From: Pseudomonadota bacterium
Lineage (GTDB): Bacteria > Pseudomonadota > Gammaproteobacteria > Burkholderiales > Methylophilaceae
Length of the DNA stretch: 64,000 nucleotides
Assembly (NCBI GenBank): GCA_029556915.1
Contig: JAKQIT010000060.1
Span: 1 to 64,000, forward strand
Reading direction: 5' to 3'
The first letter of the stretch is position 1; every line of letters begins with the position of its first letter. Made by a program: the position numbers and the translations under genes. A model generated the notes under the pieces. It was not told the origin of the DNA. It ran no database searches and saw only the letters and a program-made list of their open reading frames with translations. Positions 48,296 through 57,005 of the stretch are shown piece by piece.

Positions 48296-49396
48296 TTAAA
48301 TGCGCATTGGCATCACTACATATTTGTAATCTGCCTGATTAGGAACTGTAATTAAACAACTGCTGTTTGCATCTGAAAATGAAAATGAAATTTGCTCGCT
48401 ATTAGCGTTGTTGAGTACATCTATTAGATAAGTCACATTAAAACCAATATCTAATGCGTCACCTTGATAATCTATCTCTAATTCCTCTTCAGCTTCTTCT
48501 TGGTCACTGTTGGTACTGATGAGCTTTAGATTATTTTTATTTATTACCATGCGAATTCCACGGTATTTTTCGTTAGATAAAATTGAAGCACGTTGCATCG
48601 CTAGCAGAACACCTACTCTGTTTGTTGTAAATGTATTTTGATGACCTATCGGTATCACACGATTGTAATCAGGAAACTTACCGTCAATAATTTTAGAAAT
48701 TAGCTTAATTTGCCCAAATGTAAAATTAACTTGGTTAGCAGACATTTCTATTTGTGCATCTTCATCACTATCATCAAGCAGTTTAATGAGCTCAATCACC
48801 GTTTTTCGTGGCAATATCACCTCTTGCTTTTCATAACTTTGTTTTAACTCAGTAGAAGTAAAACTTAGACGATGACCATCTGTTCCCACGATATTTAAAC
48901 GATTATTCATTACTTCAAATAATAAGCCATTTAAATAATAGCGTATATCTTGTTGCGCCATGGCAAACTCAACTTGCTTTAATAAGTCTTTTAACTCTCT
49001 TTGGGCAATGGTAATTAAAGTGCTGTCACTTTGTGTTTTCGACATCACAGGGTAATCAGCTGCAGGTAGTGTTTGTAAGTTAAATCGGCTTTTTCCTGCT
49101 TTTAATGTCATACGGCTATCATTGCTAGCCATATTGATCTCTGCACTATCAGGTAAAGAGCGGCAAATATCTAGTAATTTTTTTGCTGCTAACGTTGTAG
49201 AAAAATCACCTTCTGTTGCACTGTCTATAGATAAAGAGATTTGCATCTCCAAATCTGTAGCGGTAAGTTGAATTTGATTCTTTTTAGCTTCAATTAACAA
49301 ATTTGAAAGTATGGGTAAGGTATGTCTTTTTTCAACAATGCTTGCAACGGATGTCAGGGGTTTTAATAAGGTTTCGCGGTTGATTTTGATATTCAT
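48296..49396 (-). CDS. dnaN: DNA polymerase III beta subunit (sliding clamp)
   Basis: Ring-shaped processivity clamp. The 366-residue protein has three clamp domains, starting MNIKINRETLLKPLTSVASIVEKRHTLPILSN and ending YVVMPMRI, the usual C-terminal hydrophobic-pocket strand. Lies downstream of dnaA across a 226-bp spacer with DnaA boxes. Confidence 0.98.
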   Translation of the reverse strand: MNIKINRETLLKPLTSVASIVEKRHTLPILSNLLIEAKKNQIQLTATDLEMQISLSIDSATEGDFSTTLAAKKLLDICRSLPDSAEINMASNDSRMTLKAGKSRFNLQTLPAADYPVMSKTQSDSTLITIAQRELKDLLKQVEFAMAQQDIRYYLNGLLFEVMNNRLNIVGTDGHRLSFTSTELKQSYEKQEVILPRKTVIELIKLLDDSDEDAQIEMSANQVNFTFGQIKLISKIIDGKFPDYNRVIPIGHQNTFTTNRVGVLLAMQRASILSNEKYRGIRMVINKNNLKLISTNSDQEEAEEELEIDYQGDALDIGFNVTYLIDVLNNANSEQISFSFSDANSSCLITVPNQADYKYVVMPMRI

Positions 49397-49622
49397 CTTT
49401 ATAACCTAAATAATATATATAAAATAATAGTAATAATAATGTGGTTTATTTTTGTGTATAACTGTTTATTTTACAGTTAAATCAAAAAGTTATTTTAATT
49501 TTTTACATCTTAGCAATAGCTAAATTCTATTGTGGATAAATTGTTAATCAAATTGAAGCTAGCTCAAATTAATCAACTTATACTCATTTTATCCACAGTT
49601 CTTTCATAAGATAAGCACTTAT
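49397..49622. other. DnaA-box cluster between dnaN and dnaA (possible part of oriC)
   Basis: AT-rich spacer with two perfect DnaA boxes, TTATCCACA (49589-49597, plus) and its complement (49531-49539), and one near match, TTATACACA on the minus strand (49453-49461). Together with the boxes upstream of dnaA it marks the replication origin region and likely DnaA autoregulation. Confidence 0.65.
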
Positions 49623-51044
49623 CTAATCGCGTATTACTTGAGTTAAAAACCCAATATCACGTGCAAGAGTTGCATCATTTTGTTTCAGTAAATCAATTTC
49701 ATCGCATGCATGCATTACCGTCGTATGGTGCCTACCGCCAAATGCTTCACCTATTTCTGGAAAGCTATGATTAGTCAGTTCACGTGCCAGAGCCATAGCT
49801 ACTTGTCTTGGCCGAGCAAAATTACGTGTGCGCTTTTTACTGTACATTTCTGCAACTTTAATTTTATAGTAATCAGCAACAGTTTTTTGAATATTTTCTA
49901 ATGTGACCTGTCTGCCACGCACCGCAATTAAATCTCTTAATGCATCTTTAGCTAAATGTACATCAATAGCATGGCCAGTAAATTTAGCCATGGCAATGAT
50001 ACGATTTAACGCGCCTTCTAACTCACGCACACTAGAGCGTATTTGCTTAGCAATAAAAAAAGCAACATCGTCAGATAAATCTAAATTAACAGCTTCTGCT
50101 TTTTTAAGTAATATTGCCACGCGCATTTCAAGCTCAGGAGGTTCAACCGCCACGGTTAAACCCCAACTAAAACGTGTTCTTAAACGCTCGTCAACATCAA
50201 TAATTTCTTTTGGATAAGTGTCGCAAGTAATCACAATTTGTTTTTTTGCTTCAACTAGTGAGTTAAAAGCATAGAAAAACTCTTCTTGTGTGCGCGTTTT
50301 TTTTGCAAAAAATTGAATATCATCAATCAGTAATAAATCAAGAGAATGGTATTGCTGTTTAAAAATATCAAAAGCCTTATTTTCATAGGCTTTCACAACA
50401 TCAGAAACATAACGCTCAGCATGTAAATAACGTATTTTGGCTTCTGGGTTATTATGTTTTAACTCATTACCGATTGCTTGTAGCAAATGTGTTTTGCCTA
50501 AGCCTACACCGCCATAAATAAATAAAGGGTTGTAGGCGTTACCAGGATTTTCTGCAACCTGTATAGCTGCGGCACGTGCAAGCTGGTTAGCGCGCCCTGT
50601 AACATAGTTGTTAAAGTTGAAACTTTCATTCAAGCCAGAATGGGCGCTTGTTTTTGAAAGACCATTGATTTTCTTGTTATCTTTGTAAAGAGCGGAGGGT
50701 TGTTTGGCAAGCAAATTCATGACCAGCTTATGCTGCGCATCTTCGCCTAATTTTTGGTTAAACTCAGACTCTTTAGCTTTACTAGTTTTGATGTCAGTTA
50801 GCTCTGCTTGACTTGCAACAACAAAATCAATTTGAATATTGTTTAAATTTAATTCAAATGCTATTTGTTCGATTTTTTTTAGAAAACGGTCTTTAACCCA
50901 CTGCATCACAAAGCGATTAGGCGAGATAAGCCTAACCGCGTTACCCTCGAATTCGACAGAGAGCGGTTTTATCCACGTATTAAATTGTTGTGCAGAAAGC
51001 TCTTGCTCTAAGCGGCTCAGGCAAGTAGGCCAAAAATTTTTCAT
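49623..51044 (-). CDS. dnaA: Chromosomal replication initiator DnaA
   Basis: Initiator that opens oriC. The 473-residue protein has domain I (about 1-85), a linker, the AAA+ domain with Walker A GGVGLGKTH (about 177-185) and Walker B LLIDDIQFF, and the C-terminal DNA-binding domain with RPRQVAMALARELT and the signature GRHHTTVMHACDEI. Transcribed away from rpmH, toward dnaN. Confidence 0.98.
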   Translation of the reverse strand: MKNFWPTCLSRLEQELSAQQFNTWIKPLSVEFEGNAVRLISPNRFVMQWVKDRFLKKIEQIAFELNLNNIQIDFVVASQAELTDIKTSKAKESEFNQKLGEDAQHKLVMNLLAKQPSALYKDNKKINGLSKTSAHSGLNESFNFNNYVTGRANQLARAAAIQVAENPGNAYNPLFIYGGVGLGKTHLLQAIGNELKHNNPEAKIRYLHAERYVSDVVKAYENKAFDIFKQQYHSLDLLLIDDIQFFAKKTRTQEEFFYAFNSLVEAKKQIVITCDTYPKEIIDVDERLRTRFSWGLTVAVEPPELEMRVAILLKKAEAVNLDLSDDVAFFIAKQIRSSVRELEGALNRIIAMAKFTGHAIDVHLAKDALRDLIAVRGRQVTLENIQKTVADYYKIKVAEMYSKKRTRNFARPRQVAMALARELTNHSFPEIGEAFGGRHHTTVMHACDEIDLLKQNDATLARDIGFLTQVIRD

Positions 51045-51312
51045 TTTTACTTTAAAAAAGAGAGTTTTAAAAACTGTGAATAACTAAAGAGACTAGCAAT
51101 TATAAAAATTAAATAACTACTTGATTTAATATGTTTTATTATTAATTAAGCATCTACTTCATATTATCAGTCAGAGCATCATTCTAGCTGGTTTGTGAAA
51201 ACTTATCCACAGGCTTTTTTATTTTAAGTTTAGTCAAATAATCATTGACAAAATAGCCAGTTATCGTGTTTAATGTCGGACTTTATTGAAAATAGCTGCA
51301 CAGGAGTATTAA
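51045..51312. other. Intergenic oriC candidate between dnaA and rpmH
   Basis: 268 bp between divergent dnaA and rpmH with one perfect DnaA box TTATCCACA (51203-51211, plus), one near match TTATTCACA on the minus strand (51075-51083), and a very AT-rich stretch (about 51095-51150) that could be the unwinding element. The rpmH promoter is at its right end. Confidence 0.6.
51245..51274 (+). promoter_or_regulatory. Promoter of rpmH-rnpA
   Basis: Perfect -35 TTGACA (51245-51250), 18-bp spacer, -10 TTTAAT (51269-51274), about 38 bp before the rpmH ATG. Confidence 0.7.
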
Positions 51313-51447
51313 ATGAAACGTACTTATCAACCATCTAAAACACGTCGTGCTCGCACGCATGGCTTTTTAGTGCGTATGGCAACTAAAGGTGGCCGTGCTG
51401 TGATCGCGGCTCGGCGCGCTAAAGGCCGCAAACGTTTAGGTCTGTAA
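51313..51447 (+). CDS. rpmH: Ribosomal protein L34 (bL34)
   Basis: 44-residue basic protein starting [18 protein letters not shown] and ending AKGRKRLGL, the universal L34 sequence. AGGAG lies 6-7 bases before the ATG. First gene of the rpmH-rnpA-yidD-yidC-mnmE run to the right of the origin. Confidence 0.98.
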   Translation: MKRTYQPSKTRRARTHGFLVRMATKGGRAVIAARRAKGRKRLGL

Positions 51448-51511
51448 TAAATTTGGTAGTAAGCTTTTATAGTCACTACATAAAGTCGGCGTTTAGAGGG
51501 GGTTATAATGC

Positions 51512-51916
51512 ATGGCCCAAACGTATAAACTACCTAAACAAGCCAAATTAACTAAAGCGGATGATTTTTCATCCGTTTTTAATTTCCGCAAGCGAATTGC
51601 AAGCACCCACTTAGTCATGCATTATCAGCCTAATATACATCAAAGACCCCGCATAGGCTTGGTAGTGAGCAAGAAAGTAGCAAAATTAGCTGTTAGTCGC
51701 AATTACATCCGTCGCGTTTTACGAGAGTTGTTTAGATTAAAGCAGCATGATATTGCGCATGTAGATTTAGTTTTACGGGTACAAAAAAAATTTACTAAAT
51801 GTGATTTTATAGAAATTACAAAAGAATTTGATATGCTAGTAAGCAAATTAAATCAGAAAGCTAAAGCTACTTTTAGTTCTTCTGGGGTAGTACACTCGCT
51901 CCAAGGCGAAATTTAA
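51512..51916 (+). CDS. rnpA: Ribonuclease P protein component
   Basis: Protein cofactor of RNase P, which matures tRNA 5' ends. The 134-residue protein has KADDFSSVFNFRKR near the N-terminus and the RNR-type signature RIGLVVSKKVAKLAVSRNYIRR. A GAGGGGG run precedes the ATG by about 9 bases. Ends 2 bp before yidD. Confidence 0.96.
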   Translation: MAQTYKLPKQAKLTKADDFSSVFNFRKRIASTHLVMHYQPNIHQRPRIGLVVSKKVAKLAVSRNYIRRVLRELFRLKQHDIAHVDLVLRVQKKFTKCDFIEITKEFDMLVSKLNQKAKATFSSSGVVHSLQGEI

Positions 51917-51918
51917 TA

Positions 51919-52137
51919 ATGAACCCTATCGTACGTTTAATGACGGGAATAATTAAAGCATATCAATTGATATTAAGCCCTGTTATGGGCCAACATTGTC
52001 GTTTTTATCCTACTTGTTCGCAATATGCACTAGAATGTGTACACAAACACGGTGCTATCAAAGGCGGATATTTAAGCTTACGTCGCCTATCGCGTTGTCA
52101 CCCATGGCATGCTGGCGGGTATGATCCAGTTCCCTAG
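51919..52137 (+). CDS. yidD: Membrane protein insertion efficiency factor YidD
   Basis: 72-residue protein with an amphipathic N-terminal helix and the family's cysteine-rich core CRFYPTCSQYALECVHKHG, then SRCHPWHAGGYDPVP. Always found between rnpA and yidC, where it aids YidC-dependent insertion. Confidence 0.96.
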   Translation: MNPIVRLMTGIIKAYQLILSPVMGQHCRFYPTCSQYALECVHKHGAIKGGYLSLRRLSRCHPWHAGGYDPVP

Positions 52138-52180
52138 TTTAAATAAAATTATTACTTTATATAGATTGCACTAATAAATC

Positions 52181-53815
52181 ATGGATACCAAACGTTTAAT
52201 ACTTTTTATTATTTTTTCGATGTCGATCTTAATGCTTTGGGATGCATGGCAACGTCAAAATTTGCCGGAGCCGGTAGCGCAACAAGCTGGTAAAACTTCT
52301 GATAACTCTGTAGCTGTGCCTAACCCAAAAACTGAAAACACTACAGTTGCGGAAAGTGATTTTCAATTGGCACAAGGTCAGCGTATAAGCATTACAACAG
52401 ATTTATATCAGGCAGATATAGAAACAACAGGTGGTGATTTACGCAAGTTAACGTTGTTGAAGCATCGCGCCAGTGATGGTGAGCATGCCAACTTTGTCTT
52501 GTTAGACGATGCTGCAAAACCTATGACTTACGTTGCACAAACTGGGCTAGTTGGTGCTGATTTGCCAACGCACAAAGCTGTATTTACAAGCACTGCCACT
52601 AGCTATCAAATGCCAGCTGACAAGGATACGTTGGAAGTGCGCCTAAATTGGCTGGGTAAAAATGGCATTTCTGTTGATAAAATTTATACATTTCATCGAA
52701 ATAAATATGAGATTGATGTCTACTACGAAATTAAAAACGGCTCAACAGCTGTGATAGCCCCAACCGTGTATTATCAAATAGTGCATGATGATCAGTCTAA
52801 CCAAGGGTCGATGTTCATGCCTACCTTTACAGGGGGCACATACTATACGGAGTCAACTAAATTTAAGAAGCTTGCATTTAGTGACATGAACAAAGAAGCT
52901 CTTAATGTTAAAACGAGTGATGGCTGGGTAGGCTTGTTGCAGCACTATTTTGTGAGTGCTTGGATACAAAAGGAAGGTACCGAGCGCACATTTTACACTA
53001 AAAAATTAAGTGATCACATTTATAGAATTGGTGCAGAAAGCAAGTTGGCCAATATTGAACCAGGGGCAAGTTTAAGTGTTCCAGCAAGATTGTATGCGGG
53101 CCCACAAACGCAAAAGGACTTAATTGCGGCGGCAACAGGCTTAGAGTTTACAGTGGATTACGGTATGTTAACCATTATTGCTAAGCCTCTGTTTTGGGTG
53201 TTATCCAAAATATACAGTTTGGTCAATAACTGGGGTGTGGCAATTATTTTACTTACAATCTTAATAAAAGCTGCTTTTTACCCACTTTCAGCTAAAAGTT
53301 ATCGCTCGATGGCGCAAATGCGTGAGTTAGCCCCTCGTTTAGAGTCTATGAAACAAAAGTTTGGTGATGACCGCCAAAAAATGCAGCAAGCCATGATGGA
53401 GCTTTACCGTACTGAAAAAATTAACCCCATGAGTGGCTGTTTGCCTATCCTAATTCAAATTCCAGTGTTTATTTCATTGTATTGGGTGTTGTTAGGGTCG
53501 GTAGAGTTACGTCACGCACCATTTTTTGGCTGGATTAAAGATTTATCCGCTATTGATCCATACTACATCCTGCCTTTAATTATGGGCGCTTCGATGATTA
53601 TTCAGACAAAGCTCAACCCTAAACCAACAGACCCAATTCAAGCTAAAGTAATGACTTGGATGCCAGTGATATTTAGTATTTTCTTCTTCTTTTTCCCTGC
53701 GGGCCTAGTGCTTTATTGGGTAGTAAATAACATTATTTCTATTTGGCAACAATGGTTTATCAATAAATCAATTCATGCTGAGGCGCTCGCCAAAAAAACA
53801 GGTGGCAAACGCTAA
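52181..53815 (+). CDS. yidC: Membrane protein insertase YidC
   Basis: Inserts and folds inner-membrane proteins alone or with SecYEG. 544 residues: N-terminal helix (about 5-22), a large periplasmic domain (about 60-330), and the conserved core of five membrane helices from about 335, with [24 protein letters not shown] and [23 protein letters not shown]. Its final codons overlap the start of mnmE. Confidence 0.97.
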   Translation: MDTKRLILFIIFSMSILMLWDAWQRQNLPEPVAQQAGKTSDNSVAVPNPKTENTTVAESDFQLAQGQRISITTDLYQADIETTGGDLRKLTLLKHRASDGEHANFVLLDDAAKPMTYVAQTGLVGADLPTHKAVFTSTATSYQMPADKDTLEVRLNWLGKNGISVDKIYTFHRNKYEIDVYYEIKNGSTAVIAPTVYYQIVHDDQSNQGSMFMPTFTGGTYYTESTKFKKLAFSDMNKEALNVKTSDGWVGLLQHYFVSAWIQKEGTERTFYTKKLSDHIYRIGAESKLANIEPGASLSVPARLYAGPQTQKDLIAAATGLEFTVDYGMLTIIAKPLFWVLSKIYSLVNNWGVAIILLTILIKAAFYPLSAKSYRSMAQMRELAPRLESMKQKFGDDRQKMQQAMMELYRTEKINPMSGCLPILIQIPVFISLYWVLLGSVELRHAPFFGWIKDLSAIDPYYILPLIMGASMIIQTKLNPKPTDPIQAKVMTWMPVIFSIFFFFFPAGLVLYWVVNNIISIWQQWFINKSIHAEALAKKTGGKR

Positions 53816-55160
53816 TTTTATTTCCTCCACAGACACTATTGCTGCCATAGCCACTGCGAGTGGTGCTGGTGGCATTGGTGTAGTGCGTATCTCAGGCGCA
53901 CTAGCCTATCATATCGCTCAAAATATTTTAGGGCATTGCCCTGCCCCGCGGCACGCAGCATATTTAGCATTTAAGCTAGAGAATGATGAAGTGATTGATT
54001 ATGGTATTGCTATCTTTTACCCTAATCCGAACTCGTACACAGGTGAAGACGTGCTTGAATTGCAAGCGCACGGTGGCATAGCTTTAATGCAGCTTTTACT
54101 TGCACGATGTGTAGCGCTAGGTGCGCGCCAAGCTCAGCCAGGGGAGTTCACGCGCCGTGCATATTTAAACGATAAGATGGACCTAGCTCAAGCTGAGGCA
54201 GTATCCGATGTGATTAATGCAGCTACTGCTGAAGCTGCAAAAAGTGCAGCACGTTCACTTTCTGGTGAATTCTCACTGCATATAAATGCGCTACTTTCAA
54301 AGTTGATTGATTTGCGAATGTATGTTGAAGCTTGTTTAGACTTTCCTGAAGAGGAAATTGATTTTATTTCACAGGGGCGTGTAGCAGATAAATTGGCAAT
54401 AATTACCGCTGAGCTTAACACGGTATTTCGTAAAGCCAAGCAAGGTAGCATATTGCGAGATGGCATAAATGTGGTGTTGGTAGGACAGCCGAATGTCGGA
54501 AAGTCGAGTTTGATGAATGCATTGGCAGGTGAAGATGTTGCTATTGTTACACCAATTGCGGGCACTACGCGTGACACCATCAAGAGTGCCATTCAAATTA
54601 ATGGTGTGCCGTTACATGTCATAGACACAGCTGGCTTGCGTGAAACTGAAGATGAAGTGGAAAAGTTTGGTATCGCCAGAACATTTCGAGCGCTAGAAAC
54701 GGCGCATATCGCATTATTATTGGTTGATTCAAGCCATGGCATTACGGAAAAGGAAAAATCGATTTTAGACCACTTGCCGCAAGGAATTGCGAAAATTTGG
54801 GTGCATAATAAAATTGATGTTTCACGTGAAACAGCTAAATTTGAGCAAATATCACAAGATGGACATATTTTTCTGTCAGCTAAAACCGGAGAAGGCTTGG
54901 ATATTTTAAAGACGCATTTGTTGAAGTTAGCGGGTTACCAGCCTGCTGGTGAAAGTGTATTTATGGCTAGGGCTCGCCATTTAGATGCTCTAAAATCTGT
55001 TGAAAAGCATTTGCAAACTGCAATGCACAGGATGTCATCGGCAGAGTTGGTGGCGGAAGAGTTGCGCTTAGCTCAGGTATCGTTGGCTAGTATAACGGGT
55101 GAATTTACACCAGATGATTTGCTTGGCGAGATTTTTAGTAAATTTTGTATTGGTAAGTAA
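53775..55160 (+). CDS. mnmE: tRNA modification GTPase MnmE
   Basis: With MnmG makes 5-carboxymethylaminomethyl-uridine at tRNA position 34. The N-terminal formyl-THF domain begins [22 protein letters not shown]. The G domain has GQPNVGKSS (about 237) and GTTRD; the C-terminus ends in FCIGK with the catalytic Cys. The longest frame starts at ATG 53775, overlapping yidC by 41 bp; an in-frame GTG at 53802 would start nearer the conserved block and is a real alternative. A perfect parS site is embedded in the G-domain coding region (54818-54833). Confidence 0.95.
   Translation: MLRRSPKKQVANANFISSTDTIAAIATASGAGGIGVVRISGALAYHIAQNILGHCPAPRHAAYLAFKLENDEVIDYGIAIFYPNPNSYTGEDVLELQAHGGIALMQLLLARCVALGARQAQPGEFTRRAYLNDKMDLAQAEAVSDVINAATAEAAKSAARSLSGEFSLHINALLSKLIDLRMYVEACLDFPEEEIDFISQGRVADKLAIITAELNTVFRKAKQGSILRDGINVVLVGQPNVGKSSLMNALAGEDVAIVTPIAGTTRDTIKSAIQINGVPLHVIDTAGLRETEDEVEKFGIARTFRALETAHIALLLVDSSHGITEKEKSILDHLPQGIAKIWVHNKIDVSRETAKFEQISQDGHIFLSAKTGEGLDILKTHLLKLAGYQPAGESVFMARARHLDALKSVEKHLQTAMHRMSSAELVAEELRLAQVSLASITGEFTPDDLLGEIFSKFCIGK
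54818..54833. other. parS centromere site 1, inside mnmE
   Basis: Perfect 16-bp palindrome TGTTTCACGTGAAACA, identical to the canonical chromosomal parS bound by ParB (Spo0J). In the mnmE frame it encodes the residues VSRET (context IDVSRETAK). Confidence 0.93.
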
Positions 55161-55162
55161 TA

Positions 55163-55218
55163 TGGGCTACTTTATTGAAGCGCTGAATATATTGCGCTGC
55201 AATTCAACTAGTAGCCCA
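55163..55218. terminator. Possible bidirectional hairpin between mnmE and the DUF2853 gene
   Basis: Outer arms TGGGCTAC (55163-55170) and GTAGCCCA (55211-55218) enclose further pairing (TTGAA/TTCAA, GCGC/GCGC). A short A run follows. It lies between convergent genes; terminator activity is plausible but not typical. Confidence 0.45.
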
Positions 55219-55240
55219 AAAGTGACGCTATCCAGCTGAA

Positions 55241-55570
55241 TTACTTGATAAACATATCTAATTTGTTATATTTATCAGCGAGGATGTAATAGTATGCTAA
55301 GCGTGATTTAAAGCGATCATCTTTCATCGTTTCACCAACTGCTACCACTGCAGCATCTAAATCAGCATCTGAATTAGTTAAGCCTAATTTTTTCTTCAAA
55401 AAGTTTTCACGAACAGTAATTCTTTCAGCTTCGTCGCCAGATGCAACGTATTGTGAATCTTTATTTGACAACACTAGTGCATAATTTTTTGCTAAGCCAT
55501 CTAATGCGGCGGTGTTGACGTTCTTAACGTATTTGATTACGGTTGCTTTATGCTCTTGAATATCGGCCAT
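55241..55570 (-). CDS. DUF2853 family protein
   Basis: 109-residue soluble, helical protein. The block DSQYVASGDEAERITVRENFLKKKLGL followed by SRLAYYYILADKYNKL fits the DUF2853 pattern I recall (SSD..E...V..NFL.KKLGL and YYLL). Function unknown. An AGAAGAAG-type ribosome site precedes the ATG. It is a single gene convergent to mnmE. Confidence 0.75.
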   Translation of the reverse strand: MADIQEHKATVIKYVKNVNTAALDGLAKNYALVLSNKDSQYVASGDEAERITVRENFLKKKLGLTNSDADLDAAVVAVGETMKDDRFKSRLAYYYILADKYNKLDMFIK

Positions 55571-55844
55571 CTTCTTCTCCTAAAAATATTATTGATTAAA
55601 GATTACATTTATTATCATCACGTGAGGTATAAATGCGCTGTAACGCGGGTTTTTAACCTTTTCGCTGGTAATACTATAGGCTTATCTTTTATGCTTCGCA
55701 ATAGTTGTTTTGACTACAGGGTTAAATGATTGTAAACAATCGTCAAGCGATAAGTCAGTAGAAAATTCTGTATATGCGCAAATGCGTACAATGTGTTAGA
55801 GATAATAATCTATCTAATATGATGTTTTAGCTTATGCATTTTTG

Positions 55845-55899
55845 CCCGAGAGAAAAATGATGCCCTGTAAGCCGCATGGATATTGGCTTGCATGGCAGG
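55845..55899 (+). repeat. Dispersed hairpin repeat, copy 11
   Basis: CCCGAGAGAAAAATGATG lead, arm GCCCTGTAAGCC, loop GCATGGATATT, arm GGCTTGCATGGC. Arm lengths match copy 1, with TG/CA changes that keep 11 of 12 pairs (one G-T). Confidence 0.8.
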
Positions 55900-56026
55900 T
55901 CGAATAATGATGGGTTAAATTAGGCGATTACTGAGGCAGTTTTAAGTGGTCAGTACCAGCTTAAAAGTTGCACATTAGTTTTTATGTGGCAACCAATAAA
56001 ATTGCTGATATCTTGTCAAAGTTTGA

Positions 56027-56042
56027 TGTTTCACGTGAAACA
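56027..56042. other. parS centromere site 2, intergenic
   Basis: Perfect TGTTTCACGTGAAACA, about 230 bp from the cytochrome gene 3' end and about 3.6 kb before parA. Confidence 0.95.
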
Positions 56043-56186
56043 TTAGTTTAAAGCTGGCTTTAGCGATGTTGAACAAATAATATAGCTTTTCGGCCAGTTT
56101 TTAGGTGTCAGCTATTACTCGTATTAGCTTGTCTTTGCGCATCATGCTTTATATTGCTGTGCTTCAAAGAGTGCATCGAAAAATGC

Positions 56187-56214
56187 AAAAAAAATCCCAT
56201 GCATATTGCATGGG
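56187..56214 (-). terminator. Terminator of the cytochrome c'' gene
   Basis: On the minus strand AATCCCATGCA-ATA-TGCATGGGATT is followed by eight T. Between it and the stop codon is another hairpin set (GGTCTC/GAGACC within GCGCATC/GATGCGC, 56230-56275). Confidence 0.85.
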
Positions 56215-56273
56215 ATTCGCTATAGCTTGCGCATCTTAGGTCTCGTTAACTGAGACCAGAGGCGCTTGATGCG

Positions 56274-56732
56274 CTATTTTTTAGCGCTTGGTGTACTTTC
56301 TGTTAATAAGTAAGCAATAAAATCAGCTTTCTCTTCAGGTTTGCAGTCAGCACCGATAATTTCGTTACAGTGTTTTGTGAATTTATCTTCAACTTTATCT
56401 AAGTCAGAAAAGCGTTTGTCGTTCACAACTGGTGAAAGTGGTTTAATTGATTTACCCGTAACAATGTGCTTGCCTTTATCTGCAGGGTTTGCAGTGTGGC
56501 ATGAGGCACAAGCAACTTCTTTATTGTCTTTAGTGTTGCCTTTAAACTGGGTAATTTTACGGTTATAAAATTCTTTACCCGCTTCAGCATTAGGGCCAGC
56601 ATAAGTTGGGGTGACTGATTTTGCTATCGTGGTGTATAGCTTTTCCATTTTTTCTGCGCTAGCTACATCTGCTTTTGCTGATAAAGCAGTAAAGCCAAGT
56701 AAAGCGGCTAAAACTAAATTCGTGTATTTCAT
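56274..56732 (-). CDS. Cytochrome c'' (SHP/DUF1924 family)
   Basis: Exported monoheme c-type cytochrome of 152 residues. Signal peptide ends at about AKA-D (21/22). The heme motif is C75-A-S-C78-H79. DUF1924 blocks follow: TGKSIKPLSP, RFSDLDKVEDKFTKHCNEIIGADC. H121 stands where the oxygen-binding SHP of Rhodobacter has its Asn ligand, and C122/C130 fit the known disulfide. Both features match cytochrome c'' of Methylophilus methylotrophus, in which the second His leaves the heme on reduction. A role as an electron carrier or NO/O2-binding protein is inference. It has its own terminator. Confidence 0.88.
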   Translation of the reverse strand: MKYTNLVLAALLGFTALSAKADVASAEKMEKLYTTIAKSVTPTYAGPNAEAGKEFYNRKITQFKGNTKDNKEVACASCHTANPADKGKHIVTGKSIKPLSPVVNDKRFSDLDKVEDKFTKHCNEIIGADCKPEEKADFIAYLLTESTPSAKK

Positions 56733-57005
56733 TTTAATGCTCCAAGTTAATAAAAAACGTTAATTGCTACCGTGCCAGTATTATACAGTTTTTATAATGA
56801 TACTTTGATGTAAAGCAGGTTAATTTTATTTAGTATGATTCTAAGCCTTTAGCGTTAACAAATTGTGTCTCTTTTGTAACACAGTCATTTTTTCACAAAA
56901 TTGCGGGTTCAAATCGTTGAATAAGCATGCTTTTACATGACTTTGCTATTCATAAACTTGCTATTAAAGTAAAATCGCATCTTTAAAAATGTTGAAGTGT
57001 TAAGA

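Larger units (their letters stand above)
55571..56273. other. Intergenic region with parS and a hairpin repeat
   Basis: About 700 bp without a credible gene. It holds hairpin repeat copy 11, parS site 2, and hairpins behind the cytochrome gene. The stretch 55600-55840 is AT-rich and may carry the DUF2853 promoter; I see nothing else definite. Confidence 0.6.

Noticed and set aside
54188-54592. 134-codon antisense frame in mnmE
   Set aside because: Opposite the conserved GTPase domain and without support.
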